64,000 nt of DNA from Kumtagia ephedrae (GTDB lineage Bacteria; Pseudomonadota; Alphaproteobacteria; Rhizobiales; Rhizobiaceae): positions 62,001 to 126,000 of the forward strand of contig NZ_PXYK01000001.1 of NCBI RefSeq assembly GCF_003012745.1, read 5' to 3'. This document shows, one piece after another, positions 20,732 through 33,488 of the stretch; position 1 is the first letter of the stretch; the number at the start of each line of letters is the position of its first letter. Made by a program: the position numbers and the translations under genes. A model generated the notes under the pieces. The model searched no databases, was not told the origin of the DNA, and saw only the letters and a list, made by a program, of their open reading frames with translations.

Positions 20732-21567
20732 GGCCTGGCTCCGTAGTTGGGATGCCACTTGAGCAGGCGCCGCTCGAGCAGCCTGGCAAGGCTGTCGGCG
20801 CCGACCCCGATCAGCGCGTAGATGACGATCGCCAGCACAATGATGTCGGTGCGCAGGAATTCGCGGGCGTCCATGGCGAGAAAGCCGAGCCCGGCCTGCG
20901 CCCCGATCGTCTCGGCCACGACCAATGCCAGCCAGGCCGTCGCCAGCGAGAAGCGCACGCCGGTCAGGATGGACGGCATGGCGCCGGGCAGGATGATGCG
21001 GCGGATGAGTTCCCAGGTGCCCAGGCCCTGGACCCGGCCGAGCTCGATCAGCTTCGGATCGACCTGGCGGATGCCGAGCGTGGTGTTGATGTAGATCGGA
21101 AAGGCGACGCCGAGCGCGACCAAGAATATCTTCTGCGCTTCGCCCACGCCGAACCAGACGATGACCAGCGGCAGCAGCGCCAGGAACGGAATGGCGCGGA
21201 CCATCTGCACGGTGCGGTCGACGACGGCTTCGGCGAGCCGCGACAGGCCCACCAGTATGCCGAGCGCGAAGCCGATGCCGCCGCCGATGGCGAAGCCGAT
21301 CGCCGCCCGCAGCAGGCTGACCGACAGGTCGTGCAGCAGCGTGCCAGACACGGTCAGATTGTAGGCGGTCGCGAGCACCTTGCTCGGCGCCGGCATGACA
21401 TGCGGCTCGATCGAGCCGAAGCGCGCCAGCACCTCCCACAGCACCAGCAGAGCCGCGGGCACCAGCCACGAGATCAGCAGCAGCGCATTCTTGCCGAGCC
21501 TGATCCGGGCCGACGGAACAGGCGCATAGCTTGTGCCCTCGGCGACGATCTGCAGGGTCGAACTCAT
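20728..21567 (-). CDS. ssuC: Sulfonate-type ABC transporter permease
   Basis: The 279-residue protein has about six transmembrane helices and the EAA loop LIELGRVQGLGTWELIRRIILPGAMPSIL for docking the ATPase. The N-terminal 25 residues are polar. It belongs to the BPD family used for nitrate, sulfonate and taurine uptake. It lies between the monooxygenase gene, 45 nt upstream, and the ATPase gene, overlapping by 4 nt. Confidence 0.92.
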   Translation of the reverse strand: MSSTLQIVAEGTSYAPVPSARIRLGKNALLLISWLVPAALLVLWEVLARFGSIEPHVMPAPSKVLATAYNLTVSGTLLHDLSVSLLRAAIGFAIGGGIGFALGILVGLSRLAEAVVDRTVQMVRAIPFLALLPLVIVWFGVGEAQKIFLVALGVAFPIYINTTLGIRQVDPKLIELGRVQGLGTWELIRRIILPGAMPSILTGVRFSLATAWLALVVAETIGAQAGLGFLAMDAREFLRTDIIVLAIVIYALIGVGADSLARLLERRLLKWHPNYGARP

Positions 21568-21612
21568 CGCATATCCTTTCTCGTCCGGCAGCGGCGCAGC
21601 CGCTCCCCGCCG

Positions 21613-22695
21613 CTACGCATCGGACAGAGCGCGAGCGGCCGAACCCGCTTCCAGGGCGCGCACGCGCGGAAAAATCTCGTCGGCGAAGCGCCGCATCTCG
21701 GCGCGCAGCGGCTGGAACTGCAGCATGAACAGCTCGATCCCGGCACGATGGAAAGCGACGATGCGCTCGCTCACCTGCTCGTAGGAGCCGACCAGCCCGG
21801 CCGCGGTTCCGCCATTGGTGCCGAGCCGCGCCGATTTCGCCATGGTCTGGAACATGGCGGCCTTGGGATCGGCGTTGCGTCCCTGCAGCGCCTGCACGTC
21901 GCCCGCCGCGGCGGCCAGCGCCAGCAGGCGCCCTTCTTCCTGCCGCGCCTCGTCTTCGGTTTGACGGGCGATGACGAAGGCCGACAGGCCGAAGCGCAGC
22001 GGTGCGCCGGCACGCGGGCGGCGGCGCAGATCGGCAACCAGCCCGGCGACGTCGGCAAGCGGCTGGCCGTTGATGAACCAGACGTCGCCCTGCTCGGCGA
22101 CGAGCACCCGCGCCGGCTCGGACTCCCCGCCGATATAGATCGCCGGCCGCTGCCGATGAAGATCCTTCGGCGTCAGCCTGTAGTCGCTGATGGCAAAATG
22201 CTCCCCTCGGTGCGAAACGCTTTCGCCCGACACGAGCCGGGACACGACGGAGAGCCATTCCCGCCCATAACCATAGCGCCCGTCATGCTCGCCGAAGGCG
22301 ATGCCGGCCTTCTCGAATTCGGACTTGTTCCAGGCATTGACGAGGTTGATGCCGAAACGTGCGCCGCTGATGTTCTCGATCTGCAGGGCCATCTTGGCCA
22401 GGAACACCGGGTGGAGGATGTAGGGTTTGATCGCCGCGATGATCTCGATGCGGCTGGTGAGCGCCGCCAGGGCCGCCGCTGCCGTCCAGGCCTCGAGCTG
22501 ATCGTGGTCGGGAAGATGCGGATTGACCGTGTGCTGGGCGATGAGGGTTGAATCGAAGCCCAGTTCCTCGGCTTCGAGCACGACGGCCTTGTTGTGCTCC
22601 CAGGAGGCGTCGAACGGCTCCCGCGGGTCCCGCAGCGCCGCGCGCGGGCCGTGAACCGGCGCCCAGACGCCGAAGCGGATACGCCTGCCGGTCAT
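21613..22695 (-). CDS. ssuD: FMNH2-dependent alkanesulfonate monooxygenase-like (LLM class) enzyme
   Basis: The 360-residue protein is a bacterial-luciferase-like monooxygenase: RIRFGVWAPVHGP at the N-terminus, SRIEIIAAIKPYILHPVFLAKM, then INLVNAWNKSEFEKAGI, which matches SsuD/SfnG-type enzymes. These cleave C-S bonds of sulfonates or sulfones with reduced flavin. It is the first gene of the operon, upstream of a matching ABC transporter. No flavin reductase gene is nearby. The exact sulfur substrate is not determined; sulfone or methanesulfonate monooxygenase are alternatives. Confidence 0.87.
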   Translation of the reverse strand: MTGRRIRFGVWAPVHGPRAALRDPREPFDASWEHNKAVVLEAEELGFDSTLIAQHTVNPHLPDHDQLEAWTAAAALAALTSRIEIIAAIKPYILHPVFLAKMALQIENISGARFGINLVNAWNKSEFEKAGIAFGEHDGRYGYGREWLSVVSRLVSGESVSHRGEHFAISDYRLTPKDLHRQRPAIYIGGESEPARVLVAEQGDVWFINGQPLADVAGLVADLRRRPRAGAPLRFGLSAFVIARQTEDEARQEEGRLLALAAAAGDVQALQGRNADPKAAMFQTMAKSARLGTNGGTAAGLVGSYEQVSERIVAFHRAGIELFMLQFQPLRAEMRRFADEIFPRVRALEAGSAARALSDA

Positions 22696-22829
22696 GCCGC
22701 ATACCGGGCGGGGCGCCGATGCGAACCCCCGCGGGAGCGAGCGACAGGTTCAACGGCCACCGCCTGCGCAGGCCACCCGCCACCGTTCGGAATCCGTGAC
22801 AAACTCGCCTCCCGACTAGAGAAACTGCT

Positions 22830-22845
22830 TAGTCTATAGATTATA
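22830..22845 (-). promoter_or_regulatory. Candidate -10 box and operator of the ssu operon
   Basis: On the minus strand TATAAT occupies 22845-22840. It overlaps a near-perfect palindrome centred on TCTATAGA (22830-22843). No good -35 box is present, suggesting activation by a regulator. The 5' leader would be about 140 nt. Sulfur-limitation control is inferred. Confidence 0.35.
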
Positions 22846-23117
22846 TGGAATTGGCGAGGCGCTGATGGTTTCGAATACCAAGTTTGCCGCTTTCGGCGAA
22901 AAAGAGCGCGGGAGGATCGGGACAGTCGGAGATTGAAATGCCTTCCGATCAGGGAGGCCGGATGCAGGATTTCAGCGTTCCGCAAAGGAATGCAAGAAAG
23001 CAGGCCGAAAACAGCGCCTGTCGGCGGCGTGGCCCCGCCCGAAAGCTCCGGGCCGACCGAATCCGGGACGCCAGCCGGCCGTCGGCCTGGCGCCGGCGGG
23101 CATTTCTTCGAATTCGG
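22846..23117. other. Gene-free stretch upstream of the ssu operon
   Basis: No supported gene is seen. TGGT and ACCA flank TTCGAA near 22866-22880, a further possible regulatory palindrome upstream of the ssu -10 box. The leader 22696-22833 contains CCTGCGCAGG flanked by AACGG/CCGTT arms but matches no riboswitch I know. Confidence 0.4.
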
Positions 23118-24059
23118 TCAGCCTCTTCGCCAGGATGCCCAAAGAGGCCTTTTCTTGACCGGCTTCGGTTCTTCCCGCGGCGGCGGCGCCTGCCATTTTG
23201 GCTGGAAGGGCACGGACGGGACATAGGTCCGGATATTGATCGTCTGAAGGTCTTTCAGACCGGGGAGGATTCGTTCCGCGGCCATGTCCTCGTCCGCATC
23301 GAGCCATGTGAAGTCGATGTTTTCGCGGTAGTGCGCAAGCGTCATGAAGCGCTTGTGGATTTTTCGCGTCTGGGCGTTTGCCTCGGTCATGGCGGAAGGC
23401 CTGGCGGCCCGCAGCAGATAGGTGATCCGCCGGCCGGTGTCGACCTTCGCCAGGACCTGGAAACAGCAGAGCCGGAACATCGCCTCCAGGCAGGACGCGC
23501 TTGCCCTCCAGAAGAAATTCTCGGTCGTTATCGGCTCGTCGTCGCCCGGATTGAACAGCATGATCGGGCGCCGCTCATCGGCCAGGTAATGCGTCTCGAC
23601 CAAGGCCAGGCCATTCAGCCGGGTCAGTCGTCGCAAGGTGCCCACGGCCTGAAGCGGATCGAAAACATGATAAAGGACCCCGCACATCAGCACGACATCG
23701 AAGCGGCGATCCGCAAGCCTGTCGACGATGTTGCTCAGATCGATGTCGGTCCGGTAGTCGACGCCCAGTCCCAGGGTTCTGTTGGCGAAGGCGAACGTCT
23801 CGCGCGCCGCGACGTCGGTGGCAAGCACCGAACTTGCCCCGCGCGCCCGCACGATGAAGGAAGCGATGCCGTCCATCGTGCCTATGTCGAGGCAATCGGC
23901 GCCGGCGACATCGACATGTTTCAGCAGTTCATAGAGGCCGAACAGCGTATGGTTCGGCGGCACCGAGGCGGCAAAGCGGCCGCGGCTGACAAAATCCAGG
24001 TGCGGACGAAAATCGATCGCGTGAAACCAGGGGCCTTTCGGCACCTCCGTCGGCTTCAT
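23118..24059 (-). CDS. Class I SAM-dependent methyltransferase, substrate unknown
   Basis: The 313-residue protein has the SAM motif CLDIGTMDGIASF (57-69), ATDVAARETFAFA as motif II and FDVVLMCGVLYHVFDPLQAV as motif IV, resembling CmoB/DUF1698-like enzymes. The C-terminus is a proline- and lysine-rich tail (about residues 288-313: PPPREEPKPVKKRPLW). GGGGAGGG upstream favours MKPTEV over an ATG seven codons earlier. It stands alone between the ssu promoter region and alaS, so no substrate can be inferred. Confidence 0.82.
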   Translation of the reverse strand: MKPTEVPKGPWFHAIDFRPHLDFVSRGRFAASVPPNHTLFGLYELLKHVDVAGADCLDIGTMDGIASFIVRARGASSVLATDVAARETFAFANRTLGLGVDYRTDIDLSNIVDRLADRRFDVVLMCGVLYHVFDPLQAVGTLRRLTRLNGLALVETHYLADERRPIMLFNPGDDEPITTENFFWRASASCLEAMFRLCCFQVLAKVDTGRRITYLLRAARPSAMTEANAQTRKIHKRFMTLAHYRENIDFTWLDADEDMAAERILPGLKDLQTINIRTYVPSVPFQPKWQAPPPREEPKPVKKRPLWASWRRG

Positions 24060-24169
24060 CAGACCAGCCCTCCCCGGCATTTTTTCTCACGATCAGCTTG
24101 CCGTGGCTTTCGCGAGTCTCTCTCGGCAGCGCCTAGTCGAACCGCCCAAGCCTGGACGCACCCCCGACC

Positions 24170-26845
<2,676 letters not shown>

Positions 26846-27021
26846 GTCACTGCCTTTGCTTGATCCCGCCCGGGAAAAATGGGTACGGCCTTTTAGCGGC
26901 AGCGCCGAACCCTGTCCACGGGGCGCGGAACGGCGCGGCATCCGGCGACACCGCCACCCGCGCGCCAATCCTGCGCCGTTCCGCCGGCTTGTTCCCTTGC
27001 TTCAGCCGTCTCTTCCCTCAA

Positions 27022-27053
27022 ACGCAAAAGCCGCCGGCACTGCTGCCGGCGGC
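27022..27053 (-). terminator. Rho-independent terminator of recA
   Basis: GCCGCCGGCA (27030-27039) and TGCCGGCGGC (27044-27053) form a 10-bp stem. On the minus strand TTTTGCGTTT follows. It begins 33 nt past the recA stop. Confidence 0.85.
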
Positions 27054-27086
27054 CTGGATCAGACAAATGCAGGGGAAGTAGCCGGC

Positions 27087-28169
<1,083 letters not shown>

Positions 28170-28226
28170 GATACATACCCCTTGATCGTCTATGAAGGCC
28201 ATGCGGGCCGATATCCCAGACTCTTT

Positions 28227-28241
28227 GTACTTCTTTTGTTC
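28227..28241 (-). promoter_or_regulatory. LexA (SOS) box upstream of recA
   Basis: On the minus strand this reads GAAC, AAAAGAA, GTAC: one perfect and one near-perfect half of the alphaproteobacterial GAAC/GTTC-N7-direct-repeat LexA site. It lies 58 nt before the recA start, the expected position for SOS control. Confidence 0.7.
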
Positions 28242-28333
28242 TTTTTTGGCAAGATGGACAACATCTTGATTTATTTGATTTTTGCAGAAAACGTTCCCCA
28301 CCCGTTCCAGGATGGCGGCCCGTGGTCCTGCCG

Positions 28334-28852
28334 TTAGGGCACCGGCGTGCCGCAGGCCTCGGCCAGCTCGACGAGCGTGTCGCTGATTCCGGCGACGTCG
28401 AACACCGCCTCGCCCCTGCCGGAGAAGACGCCGAAACGCCACGACATGTTGAGCCGCCTGGCGCGCGCCAGCCGGCCCACCGCGTGGTCGCCGTCGAGCC
28501 GCAGCGACCGGCTCATGCTCACCAGCGCCCACTCCTCGGAAAAGGCGCCGCCATTGTCGAGACGGATGGTCACGGCCGTCCGGCCCTCCCCCGAGATGGC
28601 GCGGCGCACCTGAACCTCCTGGCGCCATACCGGATAGCGGCGCGTCTCGCAGGAAACGACCAGCGCGGGATGGTATTCGATGGTGCGGTTTCCGGCCGTC
28701 AGCGTGTTGAGGCTGTAAAGCGTGGCGCTGGCCGCTCCCTGCCCGCGCGAAATCTTCCAGCGGCCGAACTGCTGCGCATCCGCCGGCGGCACCGACAGGG
28801 CGACGACTGCCAGCGCCGCCAGTATCCGTCCAGCCGCATACCTCCACGCCAT
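28334..28852 (-). CDS. Exported protein with VasI-like C-terminus, function unknown
   Basis: The 172-residue protein has a signal peptide ending near PPADAQQ, then a beta-rich mature part. The C-terminal stretch [19 protein letters not shown] resembles the end of VasI-like and other periplasmic proteins that carry 'GL...L..AC'. Two cysteines (CETRRYPV and EACG) could form a disulfide. GAGGGCGGGG directly precedes MAWRYAAG, preferred over the upstream ATG at 28918. It follows no obvious partner; no type VI secretion genes are in the window. Confidence 0.65.
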   Translation of the reverse strand: MAWRYAAGRILAALAVVALSVPPADAQQFGRWKISRGQGAASATLYSLNTLTAGNRTIEYHPALVVSCETRRYPVWRQEVQVRRAISGEGRTAVTIRLDNGGAFSEEWALVSMSRSLRLDGDHAVGRLARARRLNMSWRFGVFSGRGEAVFDVAGISDTLVELAEACGTPVP

Positions 28853-29020
28853 CCCCGCCCTCTTCCGCCGATACGCGCCTTTGGATCGCAACTTTGACGG
28901 GATCGGACGCGAGAGCAAGGCCTTATCGGAAAGCCGGCTGCGCGAGCCACGGGCCGGCGGTTGCCGACCGGAAACCAGATTGTCCGTACCCGGACGTGCG
29001 CCGGGTCGCCACAGGCTCCG

Positions 29021-29049
29021 AAAAACAAAGGCCGCCCCGAAGAGCGGCC
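29021..29049 (-). terminator. Rho-independent terminator of tig
   Basis: On the minus strand GGCCGCTC, TTCG, GGGCGGCC form a tetraloop hairpin followed by TTTGTTTTT. It lies 28 nt past the tig stop. Confidence 0.85.
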
Positions 29050-29077
29050 CTCGCGGATGATTTCGGACGGCGTGGCG

Positions 29078-30559
29078 TTATTCCGCGTCGGCGTCCTTGG
29101 AGGCGGCCTTCTTCTTCGCCGGCGCCTTCTTCTTCGGCTCCTCGGCGGCCTCGTCGGCGCCGGCCTCGGCCTTTTCCGCCTTCTTGGCCTTTTTGGCCTT
29201 GGCCGGCTTGGCGTCGGCCTCATCGTCCTCGGCCATCAGCTCTTCCTTGCTCACCTTGTTGTCGGTGACGGAAACCAGGCCGAGCAGGTGGTCGACGACC
29301 TTCTCCTCGAAGATCGGCGCGCGCAGCGTGGTCAGAGCCGAAGGATTGCCGCGATAATATTCGTAGATGCCCTGCTGCTGATCGGCCGGGAAGCGGCGGA
29401 TGAACTCGAACAGCGCCCGCTGCAGCTCCTCGTCGGAGACCTGGACGCCGGCCCTCTCGCCGATCTCGGCGAGCACCAGGCCGAGACGCACCCGGCGCTG
29501 CGCAAGCTTCATGTAGTCGGCGCGGGCCTCCTCCTCAGTCGTCTCCTCGTCGGCGAAGGTGCGGCCGGCGGCTTCGAGATCGCGGTTGACCTGGGCCCAG
29601 ATGTTGTTGAACTCGGCCTCGACGAGCTTGGACGGCGCCTCGAAGGAGTAGTCCTTGTCGAGCTGGTCGAGGAGCTGGCGCTTCACCTTCTGGCGGGTCA
29701 TGGAGCCGAACTGGCTCTCGATCTGGCCGCGCACGATCTCGCGCAGGCGCTCGAGCGATTCCAGGCCGAGATTCTTGGCCGTCTCATCGTTGATCTCGAG
29801 CTCGCCGGGGGCGGCAATCTCCTTGACGGTGACGTCGAAGGTCGCCTCCTTGCCGGCCAGATTGGCGGCGGAATAGTTTTCCGGGAAGGTCACGGTGACC
29901 TTCTTCTCGTCGCCGGCCTTGGCGCCGACGAGCTGGTCCTCGAAGCCCGGGATGAACTCCTTGGAGCCGAGCACCAGCGGCTGGTCGGTGCCGCTGCCGC
30001 CGGCGAAGGCTTCGTCGCCGATCTTGCCGACATAGTCGATGGTGACGCGGTCGCCTTCCTTGGCCTTGCCGTCCTTCGGCTCGTAGCTGCGGGCGGATTC
30101 GGCGACGCGCTTGACCTGCTCGTCGATCTCCTCCTCCGGAACGTCGTAGACCGGGCGGGTGACGGAGATGCCGGAGAAATCCTTGATTTCGAAGGCCGGG
30201 ATGACTTCGTAGGCGAGCTTGAACTCGAAGTCGCTGCCGCCCGCGAGAATCTTCTCCGCCTCCTTCTCGTCCTCGGTCATGGTGATCTCGGGCTGCATGG
30301 CAGCCTTCTCGCCACGTTCGGCGACGATGTTGCGCGGCGTGTCCGAGAGAATCTCGTTAACCACCTCGGCCATGAAGGATTTGCCGTACATCTTGCGCAG
30401 GTGCTGAAGCGGCACCTTGCCTGGGCGGAAGCCGTTGATCCGGGCTTTGCCGCGGGCGGTCTCGAGCCGCGCCAGCAGCTTCGATTCCATGTCGCCGGCG
30501 GGCACCGTCACGGTGATTTCGCGCTTCAGGCCGGAATTCAGAGTTTCGGTAACCTGCAT
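29078..30559 (-). CDS. tig: Trigger factor
   Basis: Trigger factor is the ribosome-bound chaperone and peptidyl-prolyl isomerase. In the 493-residue protein the ribosome-docking loop GFRPGKVP is at residues 43-50, the FKBP-type domain lies about 155-245 ([17 protein letters not shown]) and the C-terminal chaperone arms follow. The last 45 residues are a low-complexity Ala/Lys/Glu tail, longer than in E. coli. AAAGG precedes MQVTETL; an adjacent ATG one codon earlier is also possible. It is divergent from tRNA-Leu. Confidence 0.96.
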   Translation of the reverse strand: MQVTETLNSGLKREITVTVPAGDMESKLLARLETARGKARINGFRPGKVPLQHLRKMYGKSFMAEVVNEILSDTPRNIVAERGEKAAMQPEITMTEDEKEAEKILAGGSDFEFKLAYEVIPAFEIKDFSGISVTRPVYDVPEEEIDEQVKRVAESARSYEPKDGKAKEGDRVTIDYVGKIGDEAFAGGSGTDQPLVLGSKEFIPGFEDQLVGAKAGDEKKVTVTFPENYSAANLAGKEATFDVTVKEIAAPGELEINDETAKNLGLESLERLREIVRGQIESQFGSMTRQKVKRQLLDQLDKDYSFEAPSKLVEAEFNNIWAQVNRDLEAAGRTFADEETTEEEARADYMKLAQRRVRLGLVLAEIGERAGVQVSDEELQRALFEFIRRFPADQQQGIYEYYRGNPSALTTLRAPIFEEKVVDHLLGLVSVTDNKVSKEELMAEDDEADAKPAKAKKAKKAEKAEAGADEAAEEPKKKAPAKKKAASKDADAE

Positions 30560-30697
30560 CATCAAACCTTTGTCATCTCGCTGGCTGCGACCGCTCGCGT
30601 CCATGAATTTCTGCATGCCGGGCGGCAATCTGTCGCGTGTGGAGAAACCGTGACCCTGTCGAACCAGGGGAGATGTTCTCTCTGCGCGCCAGGACTG

Positions 30698-30731
30698 TCG
30701 GTAAGCCGTTGTTCTTCCTGCTTCTTACCGA
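30698..30731 (-). promoter_or_regulatory. Possible leader hairpin upstream of tig
   Basis: TCGGTAAG (30698-30705) and CTTACCGA (30724-30731) are perfect 8-nt arms around an 18-nt loop, in the region upstream of tig. A second short stem, GTCCG-AAG-CGGAC, lies at 30736-30748. Between 30560 and 30909 I see no gene, only these structures and the putative promoters of tig and the tRNA. Confidence 0.3.
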
Positions 30732-30871
30732 ACCCGTCCGAAGCGGACCGTCACATCCCGTCAATTTTGTGACGCCTTTTGTCATAGGAGGGGCGGTTTT
30801 TCAACTCTCTTCGCATGGCCGCGGCCGGCGAAACGTCGGCATTGACGGGAAATCGACGCCGGCCTGCCGCG

Positions 30872-30900
30872 TTGACAGAAACGAAGCGGCGTGGGAATGC
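30872..30900 (+). promoter_or_regulatory. Possible tRNA-Leu promoter
   Basis: TTGACA at 30872-30877 is a consensus -35 box at a suitable distance from the tRNA 5' end. The hexamer 17 nt later (GAATGC) is a poor -10 box, so this is tentative. Confidence 0.35.
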
Positions 30901-30909
30901 CGGACGGAC

Positions 30910-30994
30910 GCGGATGTGGCGGAATTGGTAGACGCCCTGGATTTAGGTTCCAGTGCCGAAAGGCGTGGGGGTTCGAGTCCCTTCATCCGCACCA
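30910..30994 (+). tRNA. tRNA-Leu (anticodon UAG)
   Basis: The 85-nt gene includes an encoded CCA. The acceptor stem pairs GCGGATG with CATCCGC. The anticodon arm is CTGGA, TTTAGGT, TCCAG, giving anticodon TAG, which reads CUA and other CUN leucine codons. A long variable arm and the T-arm GGGGGTTCGAGTCCCTT complete the class II tRNA. It sits beside tig, as in related genomes. Confidence 0.97.
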
Positions 30995-31116
30995 TTCCGT
31001 ATCTCGCGCGCGTTCGCTATCGCTCACCGTTCCGATGGGCGGCCTGACCGGCAGACCGGCGGTCTCCCTTGCGAACCCCCGGGGTTGGACCTCTCCGCGG
31101 AGAGGCGCGGCATTCT

Positions 31117-31698
31117 TCAATATAGCGGCTCCTCGAAAAGTTTCGTCTCGCCGTCCATCAAAGCCTTGATCTGCGGCGTCCCATCCGCGCCGACGGCAGC
31201 CACGATGCCGAAGCTTCGCACGTTCATGTCGCGCTCGATCGGCCGCCCCTCGCCCTCCGGCAGGTAGAAGCGTTCCATGCCGTAGTCGACCGACAGCGTC
31301 GCGTCCGGCCCGAGGTTCCAGGCCGGGGCGACGCGGCCGCGCAGGTCCACCTCCTCCGCACCGGCCGGCTGTTCGGGCGCGCCGCCCAGCTTTGCCGACG
31401 CTGCCCCCCAGTATCCATCGGCTTCCCGGCGCAGACGTACATGGATGTTGCCGGCCGCGACTGTGCCGTCGGCAGGCATGTCCGCCACCATGCCGACGGG
31501 GATGCGGGAGATCTCGTAGCCGAGCCGCACATAATCGCCGCGCAGGAGGTCGCGCGGGTCGACCGGCTCCACCTTGAGCAGTATCTCGCGGCCGTCGCGC
31601 AGCACCGCGGCGCGCGCAAGGATGATCCAGGACAGGAAGCCGATCTGGACGATCGCCAAAGCGAGCGCGGCGAGGACAAGGTGTTTCGGGCGCATCAT
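31117..31698 (-). CDS. GDYXXLXY domain protein
   Basis: The 193-residue protein has one N-terminal hydrophobic helix (about 7-29) and the family-naming motif GDYVRLGYE near residue 54. The remainder is a probable periplasmic beta-domain. The family nearly always accompanies DUF2157 membrane proteins, and here its ATG overlaps the DUF2157 stop by 4 nt (ATGA). Function is unknown; a two-component membrane complex is plausible. Confidence 0.87.
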   Translation of the reverse strand: MMRPKHLVLAALALAIVQIGFLSWIILARAAVLRDGREILLKVEPVDPRDLLRGDYVRLGYEISRIPVGMVADMPADGTVAAGNIHVRLRREADGYWGAASAKLGGAPEQPAGAEEVDLRGRVAPAWNLGPDATLSVDYGMERFYLPEGEGRPIERDMNVRSFGIVAAVGADGTPQIKALMDGETKLFEEPLY

Positions 31699-32798
31699 GC
31701 TGCCACCTCCCCGCCACCACCCAGGCGACGCTCGATGCGGATGATGAGAAAGGCGACGAGGCCGAGCGCGAGACCCGAGGCGAGGAACAGGCTGGCCGTA
31801 TCGAGCATGGTGCCCACGGTCGCGACATAGAGGAAAGCGAGTTCGCTAAAGAAACCGAGATAGGCGAGCCAGCGCAGGCCGCGGCTGTCGCGTCCGGCGA
31901 GCAGGATCGCCGCGGCGATGGCCGCGAACACGACGAGCGCGCAGACGACGAGCAGCGCAGTGTCATCGGAGTGTTCGAGCTGCACCATGGCCGCGCCGAC
32001 CAGAAAGCCGATCAGCCCATGCAGCGGCAGCCGCCCGTCGAGCCGGGTCAGCCGCTCGACCGGTTCGGCAGCCAGGACGGAGACGGCGAAGACGACCGCC
32101 GACACCGCGGCAAGGCAAAGCCCGACCACCGCCACGTCGGCCACGCCGGTGAGCAGCACCGCGTAGGCGACCAGCGACAGAAGAAGGAGATGGCGCGCCA
32201 CCACGCTGCCGCTCCACAGCGAGACCAGCCAGAGCCCGAGTGCCAGCGCCGGATAGGCAAGCGGCAGGTCGCCACGGCCCCACAGGTCGAAGCCTTCGGT
32301 GACCATCCAGCATGCAGCGATGCCGACCGCCGCGACCGTCAGCGGGCCGGAGCACAGGGCAACCGCCGCCAGCGCCGTGCCGGCGCACCAGGTGAGGATC
32401 GCCGCCTCCTCGTCGCCGGACAGGTGATACATCTGGCCGATCAGCGCGATCGCCCCGCCGAAAGCGGTGGCCGCGATCAGCCATGCGCCCTCGGCGAATG
32501 CGCCATGGCCGCGGTTCTTCAGCAGCGCGCCGCCGAGATAGCCGGCGAGAATGAGCGCGAACAGCAGGCCGACGCGCCCCAGCCGCGGCAGCGCCTCCCA
32601 GTTGGCGGCGACGAGCAGCAGCAGAGCAGCGCAGAACAGCAGTGCCGCCATCATCAGCAGCACCGAGCCGAAGCTCAGCGACCGCCGGTCGTTGGCCGCA
32701 GCATCCGCCAGCAGGGCCTCACCGGTCGAGGCGTCGATCAGTCCGAGGCCGATCCAGCGCTCCACATCGCGCCGGAGACGCTTCCCGTAGCCCGCCAT
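31695..32798 (-). CDS. DUF2157 multi-pass membrane protein
   Basis: The 367-residue protein starts with a soluble DUF2157 segment (RLRRDVERWIGLGLIDASTGEALLAD) and continues with roughly ten to twelve hydrophobic helices. GGGAGG before MAGYGKRL sets the start at 32798. It is coupled to the GDYXXLXY gene. The pair is widespread but uncharacterised. It is divergent from the DUF1127 gene; the 235-bp gap must hold promoters for both. Confidence 0.85.
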   Translation of the reverse strand: MAGYGKRLRRDVERWIGLGLIDASTGEALLADAAANDRRSLSFGSVLLMMAALLFCAALLLLVAANWEALPRLGRVGLLFALILAGYLGGALLKNRGHGAFAEGAWLIAATAFGGAIALIGQMYHLSGDEEAAILTWCAGTALAAVALCSGPLTVAAVGIAACWMVTEGFDLWGRGDLPLAYPALALGLWLVSLWSGSVVARHLLLLSLVAYAVLLTGVADVAVVGLCLAAVSAVVFAVSVLAAEPVERLTRLDGRLPLHGLIGFLVGAAMVQLEHSDDTALLVVCALVVFAAIAAAILLAGRDSRGLRWLAYLGFFSELAFLYVATVGTMLDTASLFLASGLALGLVAFLIIRIERRLGGGGEVAA

Positions 32799-32956
32799 TC
32801 CCGTCCCTCCCAGACGCACCGCCTACGACTTTAGTTTTAGTCGGCAAGCTTTTGACGTCGCGTCATATTCTCGAATCGGCTGCAGAGCCGCCGCACCCGC
32901 TAAAACCGATTAATGTTGCATTGCACAAACCGCATTGCTGCCATGCGGTATCGGCA

Positions 32957-32986
32957 CTTTTAATCCGGGTGGCCCGCCCTTATTTT
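32957..32986 (+). promoter_or_regulatory. Possible stress-sigma promoter of the DUF1127 gene
   Basis: CTTTTAA (32957-32963) and CCTTATTTT (32978-32986) have spacing loosely compatible with an RpoH-type promoter, the class known to drive the homologous DUF1127-CcsR locus in Rhodobacter. The match is imperfect. A separate palindrome TGACG-TCG-CGTCA lies at 32853-32865. Confidence 0.25.
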
Positions 32987-33033
32987 CGGACCGTGAAGAA
33001 AAGAGACGAACGACAGAAGCACCGAGAACGACC

Positions 33034-33174
33034 ATGAACCTGATCCGCAACTATCGCAACTGGCGCCGCTACCGGGAGACCGTTTCCGAGCTGAGCCGCC
33101 TGTCCAACCGCGACCTTTCCGATCTCGGCTTCACCCGCAGCGACATTCCCCACGTGGCGCGCAAGGCGATCTGA
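33034..33174 (+). CDS. DUF1127 micro-protein (CcaF1-like)
   Basis: The 46-residue, arginine-rich protein is a complete DUF1127 (YjiS-like) domain: NWRRYRETVSELSRLSNRDL followed by SDLGFTRSDIPHVARKA. In Rhodobacter sphaeroides the DUF1127 protein encoded upstream of the CcsR RNAs is reported to bind RNA and to affect sRNA maturation and turnover. Longer in-frame starts to 32935 lack family similarity. The gene ends 10 nt before the first of nine CCTCCTCCC-loop hairpins, so mRNA and hairpins are probably one primary transcript. Confidence 0.88.
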   Translation: MNLIRNYRNWRRYRETVSELSRLSNRDLSDLGFTRSDIPHVARKAI

Positions 33175-33184
33175 CGAATTTCGC

Positions 33185-33292
33185 CGGGACCGACCTCCTC
33201 CCCGGTCCCGACGGATACGGCCAGTCTTCATCCTCCTCCCGATGACTGGCCACCAAAACGGCACCCGCCGGACCTCCTCCCCCGGCGGGTGC
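33185..33292 (+). ncRNA. CcsR-like unit 1 (hairpins 1-3)
   Basis: Hairpin 1 has a perfect 8-bp stem CGGGACCG/CGGTCCCG. Hairpin 2 has GGCCAGTC/GACTGGCC with a 3-nt bulge. Hairpin 3 has a perfect 11-bp stem GCACCCGCCGG/CCGGCGGGTGC. The first two stems differ from units 2 and 3; the third is identical to hairpin 6. Confidence 0.8.
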
Positions 33293-33335
33293 TGTTGAAA
33301 ACGGGCTTCGCACCCACCACATGCGAAAAGAACAT

Positions 33336-33445
33336 CGCCGACCCTACCTCCTCCCAGGGTTCGGCGACTACGGGCAGCCTTCTCCTCCTCCCGAACGCTG
33401 CCCGGCCTATGCGGCACCCGCCGGACCTCCTCCCCCGGCGGGTGC
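33336..33445 (+). ncRNA. CcsR-like unit 2 (hairpins 4-6)
   Basis: Hairpin 4 pairs CGCCGACCCT with AGGGTTCGGCG (one bulged T). Hairpin 5 pairs CGGGCAGC with GCTGCCCG plus an inner TTC/GAA. Hairpin 6 is the 11-bp GCACCCGCCGG stem. It is preceded by a non-anti-SD stem TTCGCA/TGCGAA (33307-33327) that may separate units. Confidence 0.8.
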
Positions 33446-33488
33446 TGTAAACTTCGGGCTTCGCACCCGTGACCTGCGAAAAGAACAT

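Noticed and set aside
20018-22258. 746-residue frame joining ssuB with upstream sequence
   Set aside because: Only the last 237 residues are an ABC ATPase; the rest is out of frame with ssuC and ssuD, both of which are intact.
22696-22833. SAM-type riboswitch in the ssu leader
   Set aside because: The leader has short stems but I could not match the conserved core of SAM-I, SAM-II or SAH riboswitches; a covariance search would be needed to reopen this.
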